The translations under genes and the position numbers were made by a program. From contig PAZH01000020.1 of assembly GCA_002716125.1 (NCBI GenBank), positions 1 through 60,409 on the forward strand: 60,409 nt of DNA, written 5' to 3'. Source of the DNA: Rhodospirillaceae bacterium. GTDB taxonomy: Bacteria > Pseudomonadota > Alphaproteobacteria > UBA8366. Below, in pieces: positions 27,386 through 36,759 of the stretch (within the stretch, counting starts at the first letter, position 1; each line of letters starts with the position of its first letter). The notes under the pieces were generated by a model, which searched no databases, had not been told where the DNA came from, and saw only the letters and a program-made list of their open reading frames with translations.

Positions 27386-28081
27386 ATGGAAGTCATTTTG
27401 CTAGAACGAATCGAACGGCTCGGCCAGATGGGCGACGTCGTGAATGTGAAACCGGGCTACGCCCGAAACTTTCTGTTGCCGCAAAAGAAAGCCCTTCGGG
27501 CGACGAAAGCGAACCTCGAACATTTCGAGGGGCAACGTCAGCAATTGGAAGCTGATAACCTGCAACGGCGGGACGAAGCGCAATCCGTCGCCGATCGCCT
27601 GGATGGGCTCAGCGTCGTCGTGATTCGTAGCGCCGGCGATTCGGGTCAACTCTACGGTTCCGTGAATGCACGCGATATCTCGGAAGTCGTCACTGAAGCC
27701 GGCTTCACCGTGACCCGCCAACAGGTCATCGCCGATAATCCGGTTAAGGCCCTCGGGTTCCACGAGTTCCGCGTACGCCTCCATCCGGAGGTCGAAGCGA
27801 CGGTCACGGCGAATGTGGCCCGCAGCGAGGAAGAAGCGGAGATCCAGGCTAAACTCGGCCGCGCGATTGTTGGCGACGACGAAGAAGAGCAGCAGGATGA
27901 CGGTGTCGAAGAGGCCGCGCCGGACGCCGCCGAACTGCTGGAGCCGGAAGCGCTCGAAGCCATCGAAGCCGCCGCCGAAGCGGAAGCTGCGGAGGCCGCC
28001 GATGAGGAAGCTGCCGATGCACCGGAAGAAGCTGCCGCCGATTCGGACAGTGCAGAGGGCGAAGAGGAAAAATCCGAGTAG
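27386..28081 (+). CDS. rplI: 50S ribosomal protein L9, with long acidic tail
   Basis: 231 residues; a standard L9 is about 150. The N-terminal domain ([30 protein letters not shown]), connecting helix and C-terminal domain ([12 protein letters not shown] ... [19 protein letters not shown]) are complete by about residue 145. The rest, roughly 85 residues, is almost entirely Glu, Asp and Ala and ends EEEKSE. AAGGAGGA overlaps the DUF2232 stop and acts as its ribosome-binding site. It is followed by a clear terminator. Confidence 0.97.
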   Translation: MEVILLERIERLGQMGDVVNVKPGYARNFLLPQKKALRATKANLEHFEGQRQQLEADNLQRRDEAQSVADRLDGLSVVVIRSAGDSGQLYGSVNARDISEVVTEAGFTVTRQQVIADNPVKALGFHEFRVRLHPEVEATVTANVARSEEEAEIQAKLGRAIVGDDEEEQQDDGVEEAAPDAAELLEPEALEAIEAAAEAEAAEAADEEAADAPEEAAADSDSAEGEEEKSE

Positions 28082-28111
28082 AATTTCTCGGGATTTTTGC
28101 TCAAGGATTTT

Positions 28112-28150
28112 AATGACGGCGTTCCGACTCGGGGCGCCGTCATTATTTTT
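28112..28150 (+). terminator. Rho-independent terminator after rplI
   Basis: AATGACGGCG (28112-28121) pairs perfectly with CGCCGTCATT (28135-28144) around a 13-base loop, followed by ATTTTT. It closes the rpsF-rpsR-DUF2232-rplI transcription unit. Confidence 0.88.
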
Positions 28151-28172
28151 GCGCTAATACCCGATATCCTCG

Positions 28173-28181
28173 TTATCCACA
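28173..28181 (+). promoter_or_regulatory. Consensus DnaA box upstream of dnaB
   Basis: TTATCCACA, an exact match to the E. coli consensus DnaA box, lies 49 bases before the dnaB ATG in the short gap after the rplI terminator. That is where a dnaB promoter would be expected. Confidence 0.55.
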
Positions 28182-28229
28182 GGCCGGTTTCGATATCCTC
28201 GCAGGACCGATGCGTGTAACTTGCCTGTC

Positions 28230-29765
28230 ATGGCAACACAGGCAACAGACACTGCATTCGCCACCATCGATGGGGGCGCCGCAGACGATTATCCCGGCTA
28301 TCGGACTCCGCCACACAACACGGAAATCGAAGCCGCGTTGATTGGCGCAATTCTTACGAACAATCGCGCGCACGAGAAAGTCAGCGAGTTTCTTCGAGGA
28401 GAGCATTTCTACGAGCCCGTTCTCGGCCGTATCTTCGAAGCGGCCACGAAACTCATCGAACAAGGTCAGGTCGCCAGTCCAGCGACGTTAAAACATTATT
28501 TTGACCGAGACCCAGCGCTGAGCGACGTCGGCGGCGCAGAGTATCTGTTCGATCTCGCCGCCAATGCCGTCATGATCGTTAACGCGGAGGATCTCGGTCG
28601 CTCGATCTATGATCTTCATCTCAAACGCGAGTTGATCGCCGTTGGCGAGGATATGGTCAACGACGCGTTCGAGCCCGATATCGACACCAAGGCCAGCGAA
28701 CAAATCGAAGCGGCGGAACAACGTCTCTACGACCTCTCCTCCACGGGTAATATCGAACGTAGTTATTTCGAAATCGCAGATGCCGCGAAACTCGCGCTGC
28801 AAGCCGCCGAAGAGGCGTATAAGCGCGAAAGCCATATCGTCGGCGTCACCACGGGTTTTCGTGAAATGGATACGATGCTCGGTGGGCTTCACCGCTCCGA
28901 TCTTTTGATCCTGGCCGGCCGACCTTCCATGGGTAAGACAGCGCTCGCAACAAACATTGCTTTCAATGCCGCGAAGGCGTTCAAGGAAATCGTCGATGAA
29001 CACGGCCGAGTGATGACGGAAGGCGGGCACGTTCTTTTCTTCTCGCTCGAAATGTCGGCCGAACAGCTGGCGGGACGTATCCTTGCCGAGCAATCCGAAG
29101 TCCCTTCCGATAAAATTCGGCGCGGCGACATCAACGCCGAAGAGTTCGAACGATTGGCCGCCGCTAGCCAAGACCTCTACAAACTGCCGCTTTATATCGA
29201 CGACACGCCGGCCCTCTCGGTATCGGCACTTCGCACACGGGCGCGGCGGCTGAAAAGCCAATCGAAACTGCATATGATCATTATCGATTACTTGCAATTG
29301 ATGCAGGCGTCACCTGGAAGCCGCCCCGACAATCGCGTGCAGGAAATCGCAGAAATCACGCGCGGGCTGAAGACATTGGCCAAGGATTTAGACGTTCCGG
29401 TTATCGCGCTCTCGCAGCTAAGCCGACAAGTCGAGAACCGCGACAATAAGCGCCCGCAATTGGCGGACCTTCGCGAATCGGGAACGATCGAGCAGGACTC
29501 CGACGTCGTCATGTTCATCTTCCGTGAAGAATACTATTTGCAGCGAGACCAACCGGCGCGGCGCGACAACGAAGCGGAAGATAAATTCCAAGACCGCATC
29601 GAACTCCACAATACCTTGTTGAAAGAATCGCGGAACATCGCCGAAGTTATCGTCGCCAAACAGCGTCACGGTCCGGGGGGAACAGTGGAACTTCACTTTA
29701 ACGGCGATCTTACGAAGTTCTCCGACCTCGATACCTATCACCACGACCCGGATGCCGAGTTCTGA
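28230..29765 (+). CDS. dnaB: Replicative DNA helicase DnaB
   Basis: 511-residue hexameric helicase. The N-terminal primase-interaction domain begins PHNTEIEAALIGAIL. The RecA-like motor has Walker A AGRPSMGKTAL near residue 230, FFSLEMSAEQL, the Walker B strand MIIIDYLQLM, and QLSRQVENRDNKRPQLADLRESG. I start it at ATG 28230; a TTG nine bases earlier is less likely. No intein is visible, which is worth stating for dnaB. Its end overlaps alr by 14 bases. Confidence 0.97.
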   Translation: MATQATDTAFATIDGGAADDYPGYRTPPHNTEIEAALIGAILTNNRAHEKVSEFLRGEHFYEPVLGRIFEAATKLIEQGQVASPATLKHYFDRDPALSDVGGAEYLFDLAANAVMIVNAEDLGRSIYDLHLKRELIAVGEDMVNDAFEPDIDTKASEQIEAAEQRLYDLSSTGNIERSYFEIADAAKLALQAAEEAYKRESHIVGVTTGFREMDTMLGGLHRSDLLILAGRPSMGKTALATNIAFNAAKAFKEIVDEHGRVMTEGGHVLFFSLEMSAEQLAGRILAEQSEVPSDKIRRGDINAEEFERLAAASQDLYKLPLYIDDTPALSVSALRTRARRLKSQSKLHMIIIDYLQLMQASPGSRPDNRVQEIAEITRGLKTLAKDLDVPVIALSQLSRQVENRDNKRPQLADLRESGTIEQDSDVVMFIFREEYYLQRDQPARRDNEAEDKFQDRIELHNTLLKESRNIAEVIVAKQRHGPGGTVELHFNGDLTKFSDLDTYHHDPDAEF

Positions 29766-30882
29766 TTTGTCCCGTACAGGTGGTTCACAAACAACAGGTC
29801 TTGTCCGGTCTTCGCTGACCGTCGATCTGGACGCGATTGCAGCCAATTACAGGCTATTGCGAGACCGAGCGGCACCCGCGACCTGCGCTGCCGTCGTGAA
29901 AGCCGACGCCTATGGACTTGGTGTCGTACACGTCGCATCGCGATTGTGGCGCGAAGGCTGCCGCATCTTCTTTGTGGCTTCTCTTGAAGAGGCGATCACA
30001 CTCAGAGAAGTGTTGCCGGCGGCAGAGATCACCGCATTGAATGGTCTCCTGCCGGGAGAGGCCGCGTATTATCGCGACCACACGATTTTGCCGACATTGA
30101 ACGATCCGGGACAAATCGATACATGGGCGCAGTTTTGCCGAAGTCATGAGCCGATGCCGGCGGCTGTGCATCTGGATACGGGTATGTCGCGCCTCGGCCT
30201 GGCGCCGACGGATCAAGACCGCCTCGCCGAGAATCCTGAACGCTTAAACGATTTCGATTTCCGGTACCTCCTGAGCCATCTTGCCTGTGCGGACACGCCG
30301 GAACATCCGATGAATGAACAGCAACGCGAGGATTTCGCTGCCATCGCCGACAGACTTCCGACGGCGACAAGATCGCTTGCCGCGTCATCCGGCATATTCC
30401 TAGGCCCCGAATGGCACTTCGACATGGTCCGTGCCGGGATTTCGATGTACGGCGGGGCACCAAATGCGACCGCGCCGAATCCGGTCGCGCCGGTCGTGAC
30501 GCTAAACGCAATCGTATTACAGATTCGTGACGTAGACAGGCCAGAGACCGTTGGATATGGTGCGACACATCGGTTCACAGGCAAATCCAGAGTCGCAACC
30601 ATTGCGGCTGGATATGCCGACGGTTATCTTCGCAGTGCGAGCGGTCAGGCCACCGCCTATTGGGGGGAAACCGTCCTCCCGCTCGTCGGAAGGGTCTCTA
30701 TGGATCTGATTACATTGGACGCAACAAAGGCCAAAGGATTAAGTGTCGGAGATACCGTGCAGCTGATCGGTCCCCAATACGGCATTAACGAATTATCTGC
30801 GGATGCCGGTACCATCCCATATGAGATTTTGACGTCGCTTGGTCACCGCTATCACCGCCAATACACCGGCGGCGATACATGA
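29752..30882 (+). CDS. alr: Alanine racemase
   Basis: 376-residue PLP enzyme making D-alanine for peptidoglycan. The PLP lysine is K50 in VVKADAYGLG. Other marks are LDTGMSRLGL, SSGIFLGPEWHFDMVRAGISMYGG, and VGRVSMDLITLDAT with the catalytic-tyrosine domain. The ATG lies 14 bases inside dnaB. dnaB-alr adjacency is frequent in proteobacteria. The stop overlaps mlaE by 4 bases. Confidence 0.96.
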   Translation: MPSSDLSRTGGSQTTGLVRSSLTVDLDAIAANYRLLRDRAAPATCAAVVKADAYGLGVVHVASRLWREGCRIFFVASLEEAITLREVLPAAEITALNGLLPGEAAYYRDHTILPTLNDPGQIDTWAQFCRSHEPMPAAVHLDTGMSRLGLAPTDQDRLAENPERLNDFDFRYLLSHLACADTPEHPMNEQQREDFAAIADRLPTATRSLAASSGIFLGPEWHFDMVRAGISMYGGAPNATAPNPVAPVVTLNAIVLQIRDVDRPETVGYGATHRFTGKSRVATIAAGYADGYLRSASGQATAYWGETVLPLVGRVSMDLITLDATKAKGLSVGDTVQLIGPQYGINELSADAGTIPYEILTSLGHRYHRQYTGGDT

Positions 30883-31682
30883 GTGAAAAGAGCCTACGCG
30901 TGAATTTTCTGCGCCCCATCGGTGCCGCTACGCTCGGCTTTCTCGCGACCATCGGACAGCTGTCGATCTTCATGGTCAACGCCGTCTCGCACTTCGTCCG
31001 CCCGCCCATCTATTTCCGCTTGATTGGCCGGCAAATGATCGACGTCGGCTATTACTCGTTACCCGTCGTCGGGTTGACGACGCTCTTTTCCGGCATGGTC
31101 ATCGCGCTGCAAAGCTACACCGGCGCGGCCCGGGTGACGGAGGACGCGGCATTGGCGCAAGTCAGCTCCGTCGTCGTCCTCGCGATCACGCGCGAATTGG
31201 CGCCTGTCCTGGCCGGTCTGATGGTTGCCGGGCGTATCGGCGCGGCCATGGCTGCGGAAATCGGCACGATGCGCGTGACCGAACAAATCGATGCCTTGAC
31301 AACGCTCTCCACCAATCCGATCAAATATCTCGTCGTGCCACGGATTATCGCTGGTCTCACCATGTTGCCGCTGCTGGTCCTTGTGGGCGATGTCATCGGT
31401 ATTTTCGGCGGCTATATCGTCGGGGTCTATAAGCTCGACTTCAATGCGGCGATCTTCATTCAAAAGACATACGAATTCGTCACCTTCTTCGACGTCTTCT
31501 CGGGTCTCGTGAAGGCAGCCGTCTTTGGCTTCGTTGTGACTTTGCTCGGCTGCTATATGGGTTACTATTCGAGCGGCGGTGCACAAGGTGTGGGTGCCGC
31601 GACGACGAACGCGGTCGTTGCGGCTGCCATTCTTATCCTCATCCTGGACTATCTCATCAGTCAGCTTTTCTTCGGCATATGA
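30879..31682 (+). CDS. mlaE: MlaE-family lipid ABC transporter permease
   Basis: 267-residue inner-membrane permease of the Mla/MCE phospholipid system. The signature block includes VVGLTTLFSGMVIALQSY, REL in AITRELAPVLAGLMVAGRIGAAMAAEIGTMRVTEQIDAL, and the closing helices near YYSSGGAQGVGAATTNAVV. It overlaps alr at the start and mlaF at the end by 4 bases. The usual partner mlaD is not next door. Confidence 0.93.
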   Translation: MSEKSLRVNFLRPIGAATLGFLATIGQLSIFMVNAVSHFVRPPIYFRLIGRQMIDVGYYSLPVVGLTTLFSGMVIALQSYTGAARVTEDAALAQVSSVVVLAITRELAPVLAGLMVAGRIGAAMAAEIGTMRVTEQIDALTTLSTNPIKYLVVPRIIAGLTMLPLLVLVGDVIGIFGGYIVGVYKLDFNAAIFIQKTYEFVTFFDVFSGLVKAAVFGFVVTLLGCYMGYYSSGGAQGVGAATTNAVVAAAILILILDYLISQLFFGI

Positions 31683-32458
31683 CAGAAGCCCCGCCCAAAA
31701 TTCGATTGAAGAATCTGCACAAGCGGTTCGGCGATAAGGTGGTTCTGAACGGCCTGAACCTGGACGTTCAAGAAGGGGAATCGGTTGTCATCATGGGGGG
31801 ATCCGGTAGCGGAAAATCGGTTTCCCTCAAATGCCTACTAGGCCTTTTGACGCCGGATGGCGGCGACATACAGATCGACGGTAAATCGATTATCGGCATT
31901 TCTGAGGACGACCGCGACGAGATCAACAAGAAGTTCGGCATGTTGTTTCAGCATGCGGCCCTGTTCGACAGCATGACAGTCCTAAACAATGTCACTTTCG
32001 GATTGACCCGCGGGAAGGGAATGTCTGCCGAAGAGGCCGAAACGATCGCCTATTCTAAACTGGAACAGGTCGGGCTCGACGAGAGCTTCGCGCATCGGAT
32101 GCCGGCCGAATTGTCCGGTGGCCAACGAAAGCGCGTCGGGCTCGCGCGCGCTGTTGCGCTTGAGCCGGAGATTATCCTTTTCGACGAACCGACAACGGGC
32201 CTCGATCCGGTGATGGGCGATATCATCAACGAGCTGATCGTCGAATGTACCCGGGATCTGGGTGCCACGACGCTGACCATTACGCACGACATGGCGAGTT
32301 CGCGGATCATCGCAGACCGGATTGCGATGCTGCATCAAGGTAAGATCATCTGGGTCGGTCCGCGCGATAAAGTGGATACATCCGGCGACCCGCGGGTCGA
32401 TCAATTTATTAACGGTCGTACCGAAGGACCGATTAAGATGGAACTGCGGCGGCTGTGA
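31679..32458 (+). CDS. mlaF: MlaF-type lipid ABC transporter ATP-binding protein
   Basis: 259 residues. Walker A is GGSGSGKS at 40-47; the Q-loop region reads MLFQHAALFDSMTVLNNV, the signature LSGGQRKRVGLARA, and Walker B IILFDEPTTGLDPVMG. This sequence style is typical of MCE/Mla ATPases. Translational overlap with mlaE indicates one complex. The gene ends 39 bases before radA, with no mlaD, mlaC or mlaB between. Confidence 0.92.
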   Translation: MTEAPPKIRLKNLHKRFGDKVVLNGLNLDVQEGESVVIMGGSGSGKSVSLKCLLGLLTPDGGDIQIDGKSIIGISEDDRDEINKKFGMLFQHAALFDSMTVLNNVTFGLTRGKGMSAEEAETIAYSKLEQVGLDESFAHRMPAELSGGQRKRVGLARAVALEPEIILFDEPTTGLDPVMGDIINELIVECTRDLGATTLTITHDMASSRIIADRIAMLHQGKIIWVGPRDKVDTSGDPRVDQFINGRTEGPIKMELRRL

Positions 32459-32497
32459 CGCGGCGAGGCAACACTATGCTGCGGGAGCGAATCTAGC

Positions 32498-33901
32498 GTG
32501 GCGAAGTCGAAAGCAAGTTACGTCTGCCAGGCCTGTGGGGCCGTCCATCCGCGATGGATGGGCCGGTGTGACGCTTGTGGCGAATGGAATTCGGTCATCG
32601 AAGAAGTTTCGAGTTCTGCGCCGATCGGCGGAAAAGCCTCGGGCGGAGCCGGGCGCGGCCGGCCGATCGAGATGTCGAGCCTTGCCGACACGGGCGAGCC
32701 GGTACCGCGCCGCAAAACCGGGATCGAAGAGTTCGACCGCGTAACGGGCGGCGGCCTTGTGCGGGGCTCCGCCATCCTGATCGGCGGCGACCCCGGTATC
32801 GGAAAATCTACGCTTTTGCTGCAAGTCACAGCGCGCTTGGCGAAAGGAACGCGCTGCGCCTACATCACCGGCGAAGAAGCCGTCGATCAAGTGCAGATGC
32901 GGGCACGGCGTCTTGGCGTCGAACAAGCACCGGTTTCCGTCGCCGCCGCGACGAACCTGGCAGACATCTTGGCGACATTGGACGCACCGGACGGTCCCGA
33001 CCTTGTCGTCATCGATTCCATTCAGACAATGTATATCGACGCGCTCGATTCCGCGCCGGGTACGGTGGCGCAGGTCCGCGCCTCCGCGCAGGAATTGATC
33101 CGTTTGGCCAAGAAACGCGGCTTCGTCTTACTGATCGTTGGACACGTCACGAAGGAAGGTGCCATTGCCGGGCCCCGGGTGCTCGAACATATGGTCGATA
33201 CGGTCCTTTATTTCGAAGGCGAGCGCGGCCATCAGTTTCGGATCCTGCGGGCGGTCAAGAACCGGTTTGGCGCGACGGACGAGATCGGCGTCTTTGAAAT
33301 GACCGACCGGGGCCTATCGGAAGTCGAAAACCCATCCGCCCTGTTCCTCGCCGACCGACAAGGCGAAGTGGCAGGCTCCGCCGTCTTCGCGGGTATGGAA
33401 GGCACCCGGCCGGTCCTCGTCGAGGTGCAGGCGCTTGTTGCGTCTTCGCCCTTGGCGACGCCGCGGCGCGCCGTCGTCGGATGGGATTCCGGACGTCTTG
33501 CAATGGTATTGGCCGTCCTCGAATCCCGATGCGGCCTCAGTTTTTCCGGTGGCGAGGTTTATCTAAACGTCGCCGGCGGCCTTCGAATTGGAGAACCCGC
33601 TGCTGACCTCGCCGTCGCAGCGGCGCTGACCTCGTCGCTGACGGGCGTTCCCCTCCCGGCCGACATGGTGGTCTTCGGCGAGATCAGCCTGTCCGGCGAA
33701 GTCCGCTCGGTCGGCCAAACGGACACGAGATTAAAGGAAGCCACCAAACTCGGATTCCGTTCGGCGCTCGTTCCAACGCGGCGCGGCAAATCGAAGAAAT
33801 CCGCAAGCTCGATGAACCTTCGCGAGATTTCCGAGCTTCGCGACATGGTGCAGATATTCGAGCAAGGCGGCGATCATGCGATGCGGGCGGTGAGTGGATA
33901 A
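32498..33901 (+). CDS. radA: DNA repair protein RadA (Sms)
   Basis: 467-residue RecA-like helicase helping branch migration during recombination. Zinc finger C10-x2-C13 ... C24-x2-C27 (YVCQACGAVHPRWMGRCDACG), Walker A GGDPGIGKSTLLLQ, the RadA-specific KNRFG motif (VKNRFGATDEIGVF) and a C-terminal Lon-like domain (GLRIGEPAADLAVAAALTSS). It starts with GTG and overlaps nothing upstream. cvpA begins two bases after the stop. Confidence 0.96.
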   Translation: MAKSKASYVCQACGAVHPRWMGRCDACGEWNSVIEEVSSSAPIGGKASGGAGRGRPIEMSSLADTGEPVPRRKTGIEEFDRVTGGGLVRGSAILIGGDPGIGKSTLLLQVTARLAKGTRCAYITGEEAVDQVQMRARRLGVEQAPVSVAAATNLADILATLDAPDGPDLVVIDSIQTMYIDALDSAPGTVAQVRASAQELIRLAKKRGFVLLIVGHVTKEGAIAGPRVLEHMVDTVLYFEGERGHQFRILRAVKNRFGATDEIGVFEMTDRGLSEVENPSALFLADRQGEVAGSAVFAGMEGTRPVLVEVQALVASSPLATPRRAVVGWDSGRLAMVLAVLESRCGLSFSGGEVYLNVAGGLRIGEPAADLAVAAALTSSLTGVPLPADMVVFGEISLSGEVRSVGQTDTRLKEATKLGFRSALVPTRRGKSKKSASSMNLREISELRDMVQIFEQGGDHAMRAVSG

Positions 33902-33902
33902 T

Positions 33903-34589
33903 ATGGAAGCGCTCGGCCTCACAGTCGGAGATATTACGGTCGTCGGCATTTTGGGAATTGCCGCATTGATGGGGATGGCCTTAGGCCTCGTCAAAGCCAT
34001 TCTCTTCGTCGCGAGTTGGGTCGGCGCCGCGGCAATTTCCTATTTCACTTATCAGGACGTCACGCCCTATTTCCTTGAGCATATTCAAACACAAAGAATC
34101 GCTGAAATTTCCGCGGCCGCAGCCGTCTTCGTCGTCGCGTTGATTGTCTTGTTCTTTATCTTCTCGCGGATATGGAAACGGGTTAAAGAAAGCGAATTCA
34201 ATAGCTTGGACCGCTCGCTCGGATTGCTCGGCGGGCTTGTTGTCGGGCTGCTGTTAGTTTGCTCTGCCTATCTGGCCGCGCATTGGGAACTCGGCGAAGA
34301 CAACTTACCGCCTTATATCGCCGAAGCCCGACTCCGGCCTTACGTTCAATACGGTGCCGATACGATTCGGCCTTTCTTGCCGCCAGAGGTACAAGAAAAG
34401 ACAAAATCGGTGATTCGAGAGACGCGAAATCGCGCGGAAGATGCAAAAAAAGTTGAGAATGCACTTAATAAGCTCAACAAACTTCACGGTTTGACAACAA
34501 AAGAGCCTTCAAAGCCTGCTGATCAACAAAAGGGCTACGCCACACCGTCGCGCCGTGATATGGATCGACTATTCGAAAGCAAGCAGTAA
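33903..34589 (+). CDS. cvpA: CvpA family membrane protein
   Basis: 228 residues with four predicted membrane helices in the first 130 (VGILGIAALMGMALGLVKAI, SAAAAVFVVALIVLFFIFSRI, LLGGLVVGLLLVCSAYLAA), then a charged cytoplasmic-type tail. CvpA was named for colicin V production in E. coli and is often linked to purF, as here. The start at ATG 33903 lies two bases after the radA stop; a GTG at 33894 is an alternative. Confidence 0.9.
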   Translation: MEALGLTVGDITVVGILGIAALMGMALGLVKAILFVASWVGAAAISYFTYQDVTPYFLEHIQTQRIAEISAAAAVFVVALIVLFFIFSRIWKRVKESEFNSLDRSLGLLGGLVVGLLLVCSAYLAAHWELGEDNLPPYIAEARLRPYVQYGADTIRPFLPPEVQEKTKSVIRETRNRAEDAKKVENALNKLNKLHGLTTKEPSKPADQQKGYATPSRRDMDRLFESKQ

Positions 34590-34594
34590 CGGGC

Positions 34595-36046
34595 ATGGCG
34601 ACCACCAACCCTTACGACGACGACCATCTGCACGAAGAGTGTGCGATTTTCGGAATCTACGGCTCGCAGGATGCTGCGGCGCATACCGCCCTCGGCCTCC
34701 ATGCACTTCAGCATCGCGGACAAGAAGCGGCGGGAATTGTGGCGGCCGGAAACGGTCAATTTCCCGCGCATCGCGAGTTGGGCCTCGTCGGCGATATCTT
34801 CGGCGAAGAGAATGTCATAAAGCAGCTGGAAGGCGATATGGCGATTGGCCATACGCGTTACTCGACAACGGGCAAACCGAACCTGCGGAACGTGCAGCCG
34901 TTGTTCGCCGATCTGGAGTTTGGCGGCTTTGCGATCGCACACAACGGTAATCTCACAAACGCCGTCGGTATTCGCGACGAGTTGGTGTGTCGCGGATGTA
35001 TCTTCCAGTCGACAACCGATACGGAGATCATCATCCATCTTATGGCGACGAGCAGCGGAAGCGTCGTTGATCGTATTGTAAATGCGCTACGCCAAGTCGA
35101 TGGCGCCTATTCGATCGTCGCCTTGGCGGAGGATTGCGTTATCGGCTGCCGCGATCCACATGGCGTGCGACCGCTCGTCTTAGGCCGTCTCGGCAAAAGC
35201 TATATGCTGGCCTCCGAAAGCTGCGCCTTCGATATCATTGGTGCGGAGTTCGTCCGCGATATCGAGCCCGGCGAGCTGGTCGTCCTGGACAGCGATGGCG
35301 TGCATAGTCACAAGCCATTTCCGCCGGCACCGCAACGGTTCTGCATATTCGAGTACATCTATTTCTCGCGGCCCGACAGCGTGATCGAAGGCCTATCCGT
35401 CTATCAGGCTCGCAAACAGATCGGAGCCGAACTTGCACGCGAGGCACCCGTTGACGTGGATCTTGTTGTCCCAGTGCCTGACTCCGGCGTGCCTTCCGCC
35501 ATCGGCTATGCCCATGAAGCCGGCGTGCCTTACGAAATGGGCATTATTCGGAACCACTACGTCGGCCGAACGTTTATCGAACCGACCTCGGAAATCCGGC
35601 ACTTGGGCGTCAAATTGAAACACAACGCGAACCGCGCCCATATCGAAGGGAAACGCGTGGTGCTTGTCGACGACTCGATCGTGCGCGGCACCACATCGCA
35701 CAAGATCGTCGAAATGGTGCGTAGCGCTGGTGCTAAAGAAGTTCACATGCGAATTTCGAGTCCGCCGACCACGCATTCTTGCTTCTATGGCGTCGACACG
35801 CCGGAGCGAACGGAACTCCTCGCGTACAAACACAACATCGAGGAGATGCGGAGAGAAATCGGCTGCGACAGTCTCGCCTTTATCTCGATGAACGGCCTCT
35901 ATCGCGCCATGGGCGCTTCCGGACGTGATGCCGAAGCGCCGGCATTTTGCGATGCGTGTTTCTCTGGCGACTATCCGATCCGATTGACGGATCAGGATGA
36001 CGGTGCGACCGGCCGCCAACTCTCACTTCTCGCCGAAATCGCCTGA
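34595..36046 (+). CDS. purF: Amidophosphoribosyltransferase
   Basis: 483 residues; first committed step of purine synthesis. The N-terminal nucleophile is C16 (HEECAIFGIYG), exposed after removal of a short propeptide as in the Bacillus-type enzyme. HALQHRGQEAAGI and THGNLTN-like AHNGNLTNAVGI belong to the glutaminase domain. The PRPP loop is RVVLVDDSIVRGTTS. CDACFSGDYP at the C-terminus fits the iron-sulfur-containing class. The stop shares one base with the next ATG. Confidence 0.97.
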   Translation: MATTNPYDDDHLHEECAIFGIYGSQDAAAHTALGLHALQHRGQEAAGIVAAGNGQFPAHRELGLVGDIFGEENVIKQLEGDMAIGHTRYSTTGKPNLRNVQPLFADLEFGGFAIAHNGNLTNAVGIRDELVCRGCIFQSTTDTEIIIHLMATSSGSVVDRIVNALRQVDGAYSIVALAEDCVIGCRDPHGVRPLVLGRLGKSYMLASESCAFDIIGAEFVRDIEPGELVVLDSDGVHSHKPFPPAPQRFCIFEYIYFSRPDSVIEGLSVYQARKQIGAELAREAPVDVDLVVPVPDSGVPSAIGYAHEAGVPYEMGIIRNHYVGRTFIEPTSEIRHLGVKLKHNANRAHIEGKRVVLVDDSIVRGTTSHKIVEMVRSAGAKEVHMRISSPPTTHSCFYGVDTPERTELLAYKHNIEEMRREIGCDSLAFISMNGLYRAMGASGRDAEAPAFCDACFSGDYPIRLTDQDDGATGRQLSLLAEIA

Positions 36047-36759
36047 TGACGGGGCGGTTGGCCGGTAAGATCGCGCTCGTCACGGGCGCCAGTCGAGGCA
36101 TTGGGGCCGCTGTCGCGAAGCGGTTCGCCGAAGAAGGCGCACATCTTATTCTCACAGCGCGAACCGTCGGCGGCTTGGAAGAGCTCGACGATGAGATCAA
36201 AGCGGTGGGCGGTAGCGCCACTCTCGTGCCGCTCGACCTCAAGAAGTTCGACGAGATCGACCAGATGGGTGCCGCCCTGCATCAGCGCTTCGGCAAACTC
36301 GACATTTTGGTCGCCAATGCCGCCACGCTCGGCGTTCTGACACCCGTCTCTCATATGGACCCGCATGTCTGGGAAGACGCGGTTCAACTGAACCTGACGT
36401 CAAACTACCGACTAATCCGTAGTCTGGACCCGCTCTTACGCGCCGCCGATGCAGGCCGCGCTATTTTCGTCACCTCTGGTGCCTCGCGGGGCATCGCCTT
36501 TTGGGGAGCTTATGCGGCAACAAAAGCCGGGCTCGACGGACTCATCAAATGCTATGCCGACGAAGTCGAGAACACGGCCATCCGCGTGAATCTGCTAAGC
36601 CCGGGTGCCACCCGCACCGGGATGCGGGCGGCAGCCTTCCCGGGAGAGGATCCGGAGACGCTTAAGACGCCCGAATCGATTACTGGCGTGTTCGTCGATC
36701 TCGCCGAAGAGGCATGCACACGCCACGGCGAAATCGTGAAAGCCGACGATTACGTCTGA
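36046..36759 (+). CDS. SDR family oxidoreductase
   Basis: 237 residues; TGASRGIGAAVAKRF nucleotide loop, LVANAATLG, catalytic serine in FVTSGASRGIAFWG, YAATKAGLDGL as YxxxK, and LSPGATRTGMRA. Resembles YciK-like SDRs found directly after purF in alphaproteobacteria. The ATG overlaps the purF stop, so the genes are coupled, though no purine step calls for it. It converges with the acyl-CoA dehydrogenase gene with no gap. Confidence 0.88.
   Translation: MTGRLAGKIALVTGASRGIGAAVAKRFAEEGAHLILTARTVGGLEELDDEIKAVGGSATLVPLDLKKFDEIDQMGAALHQRFGKLDILVANAATLGVLTPVSHMDPHVWEDAVQLNLTSNYRLIRSLDPLLRAADAGRAIFVTSGASRGIAFWGAYAATKAGLDGLIKCYADEVENTAIRVNLLSPGATRTGMRAAAFPGEDPETLKTPESITGVFVDLAEEACTRHGEIVKADDYV

Noticed and set aside
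28230..29765. Possible intein in DnaB
   Set aside because: Length and motif spacing are those of an uninterrupted helicase.
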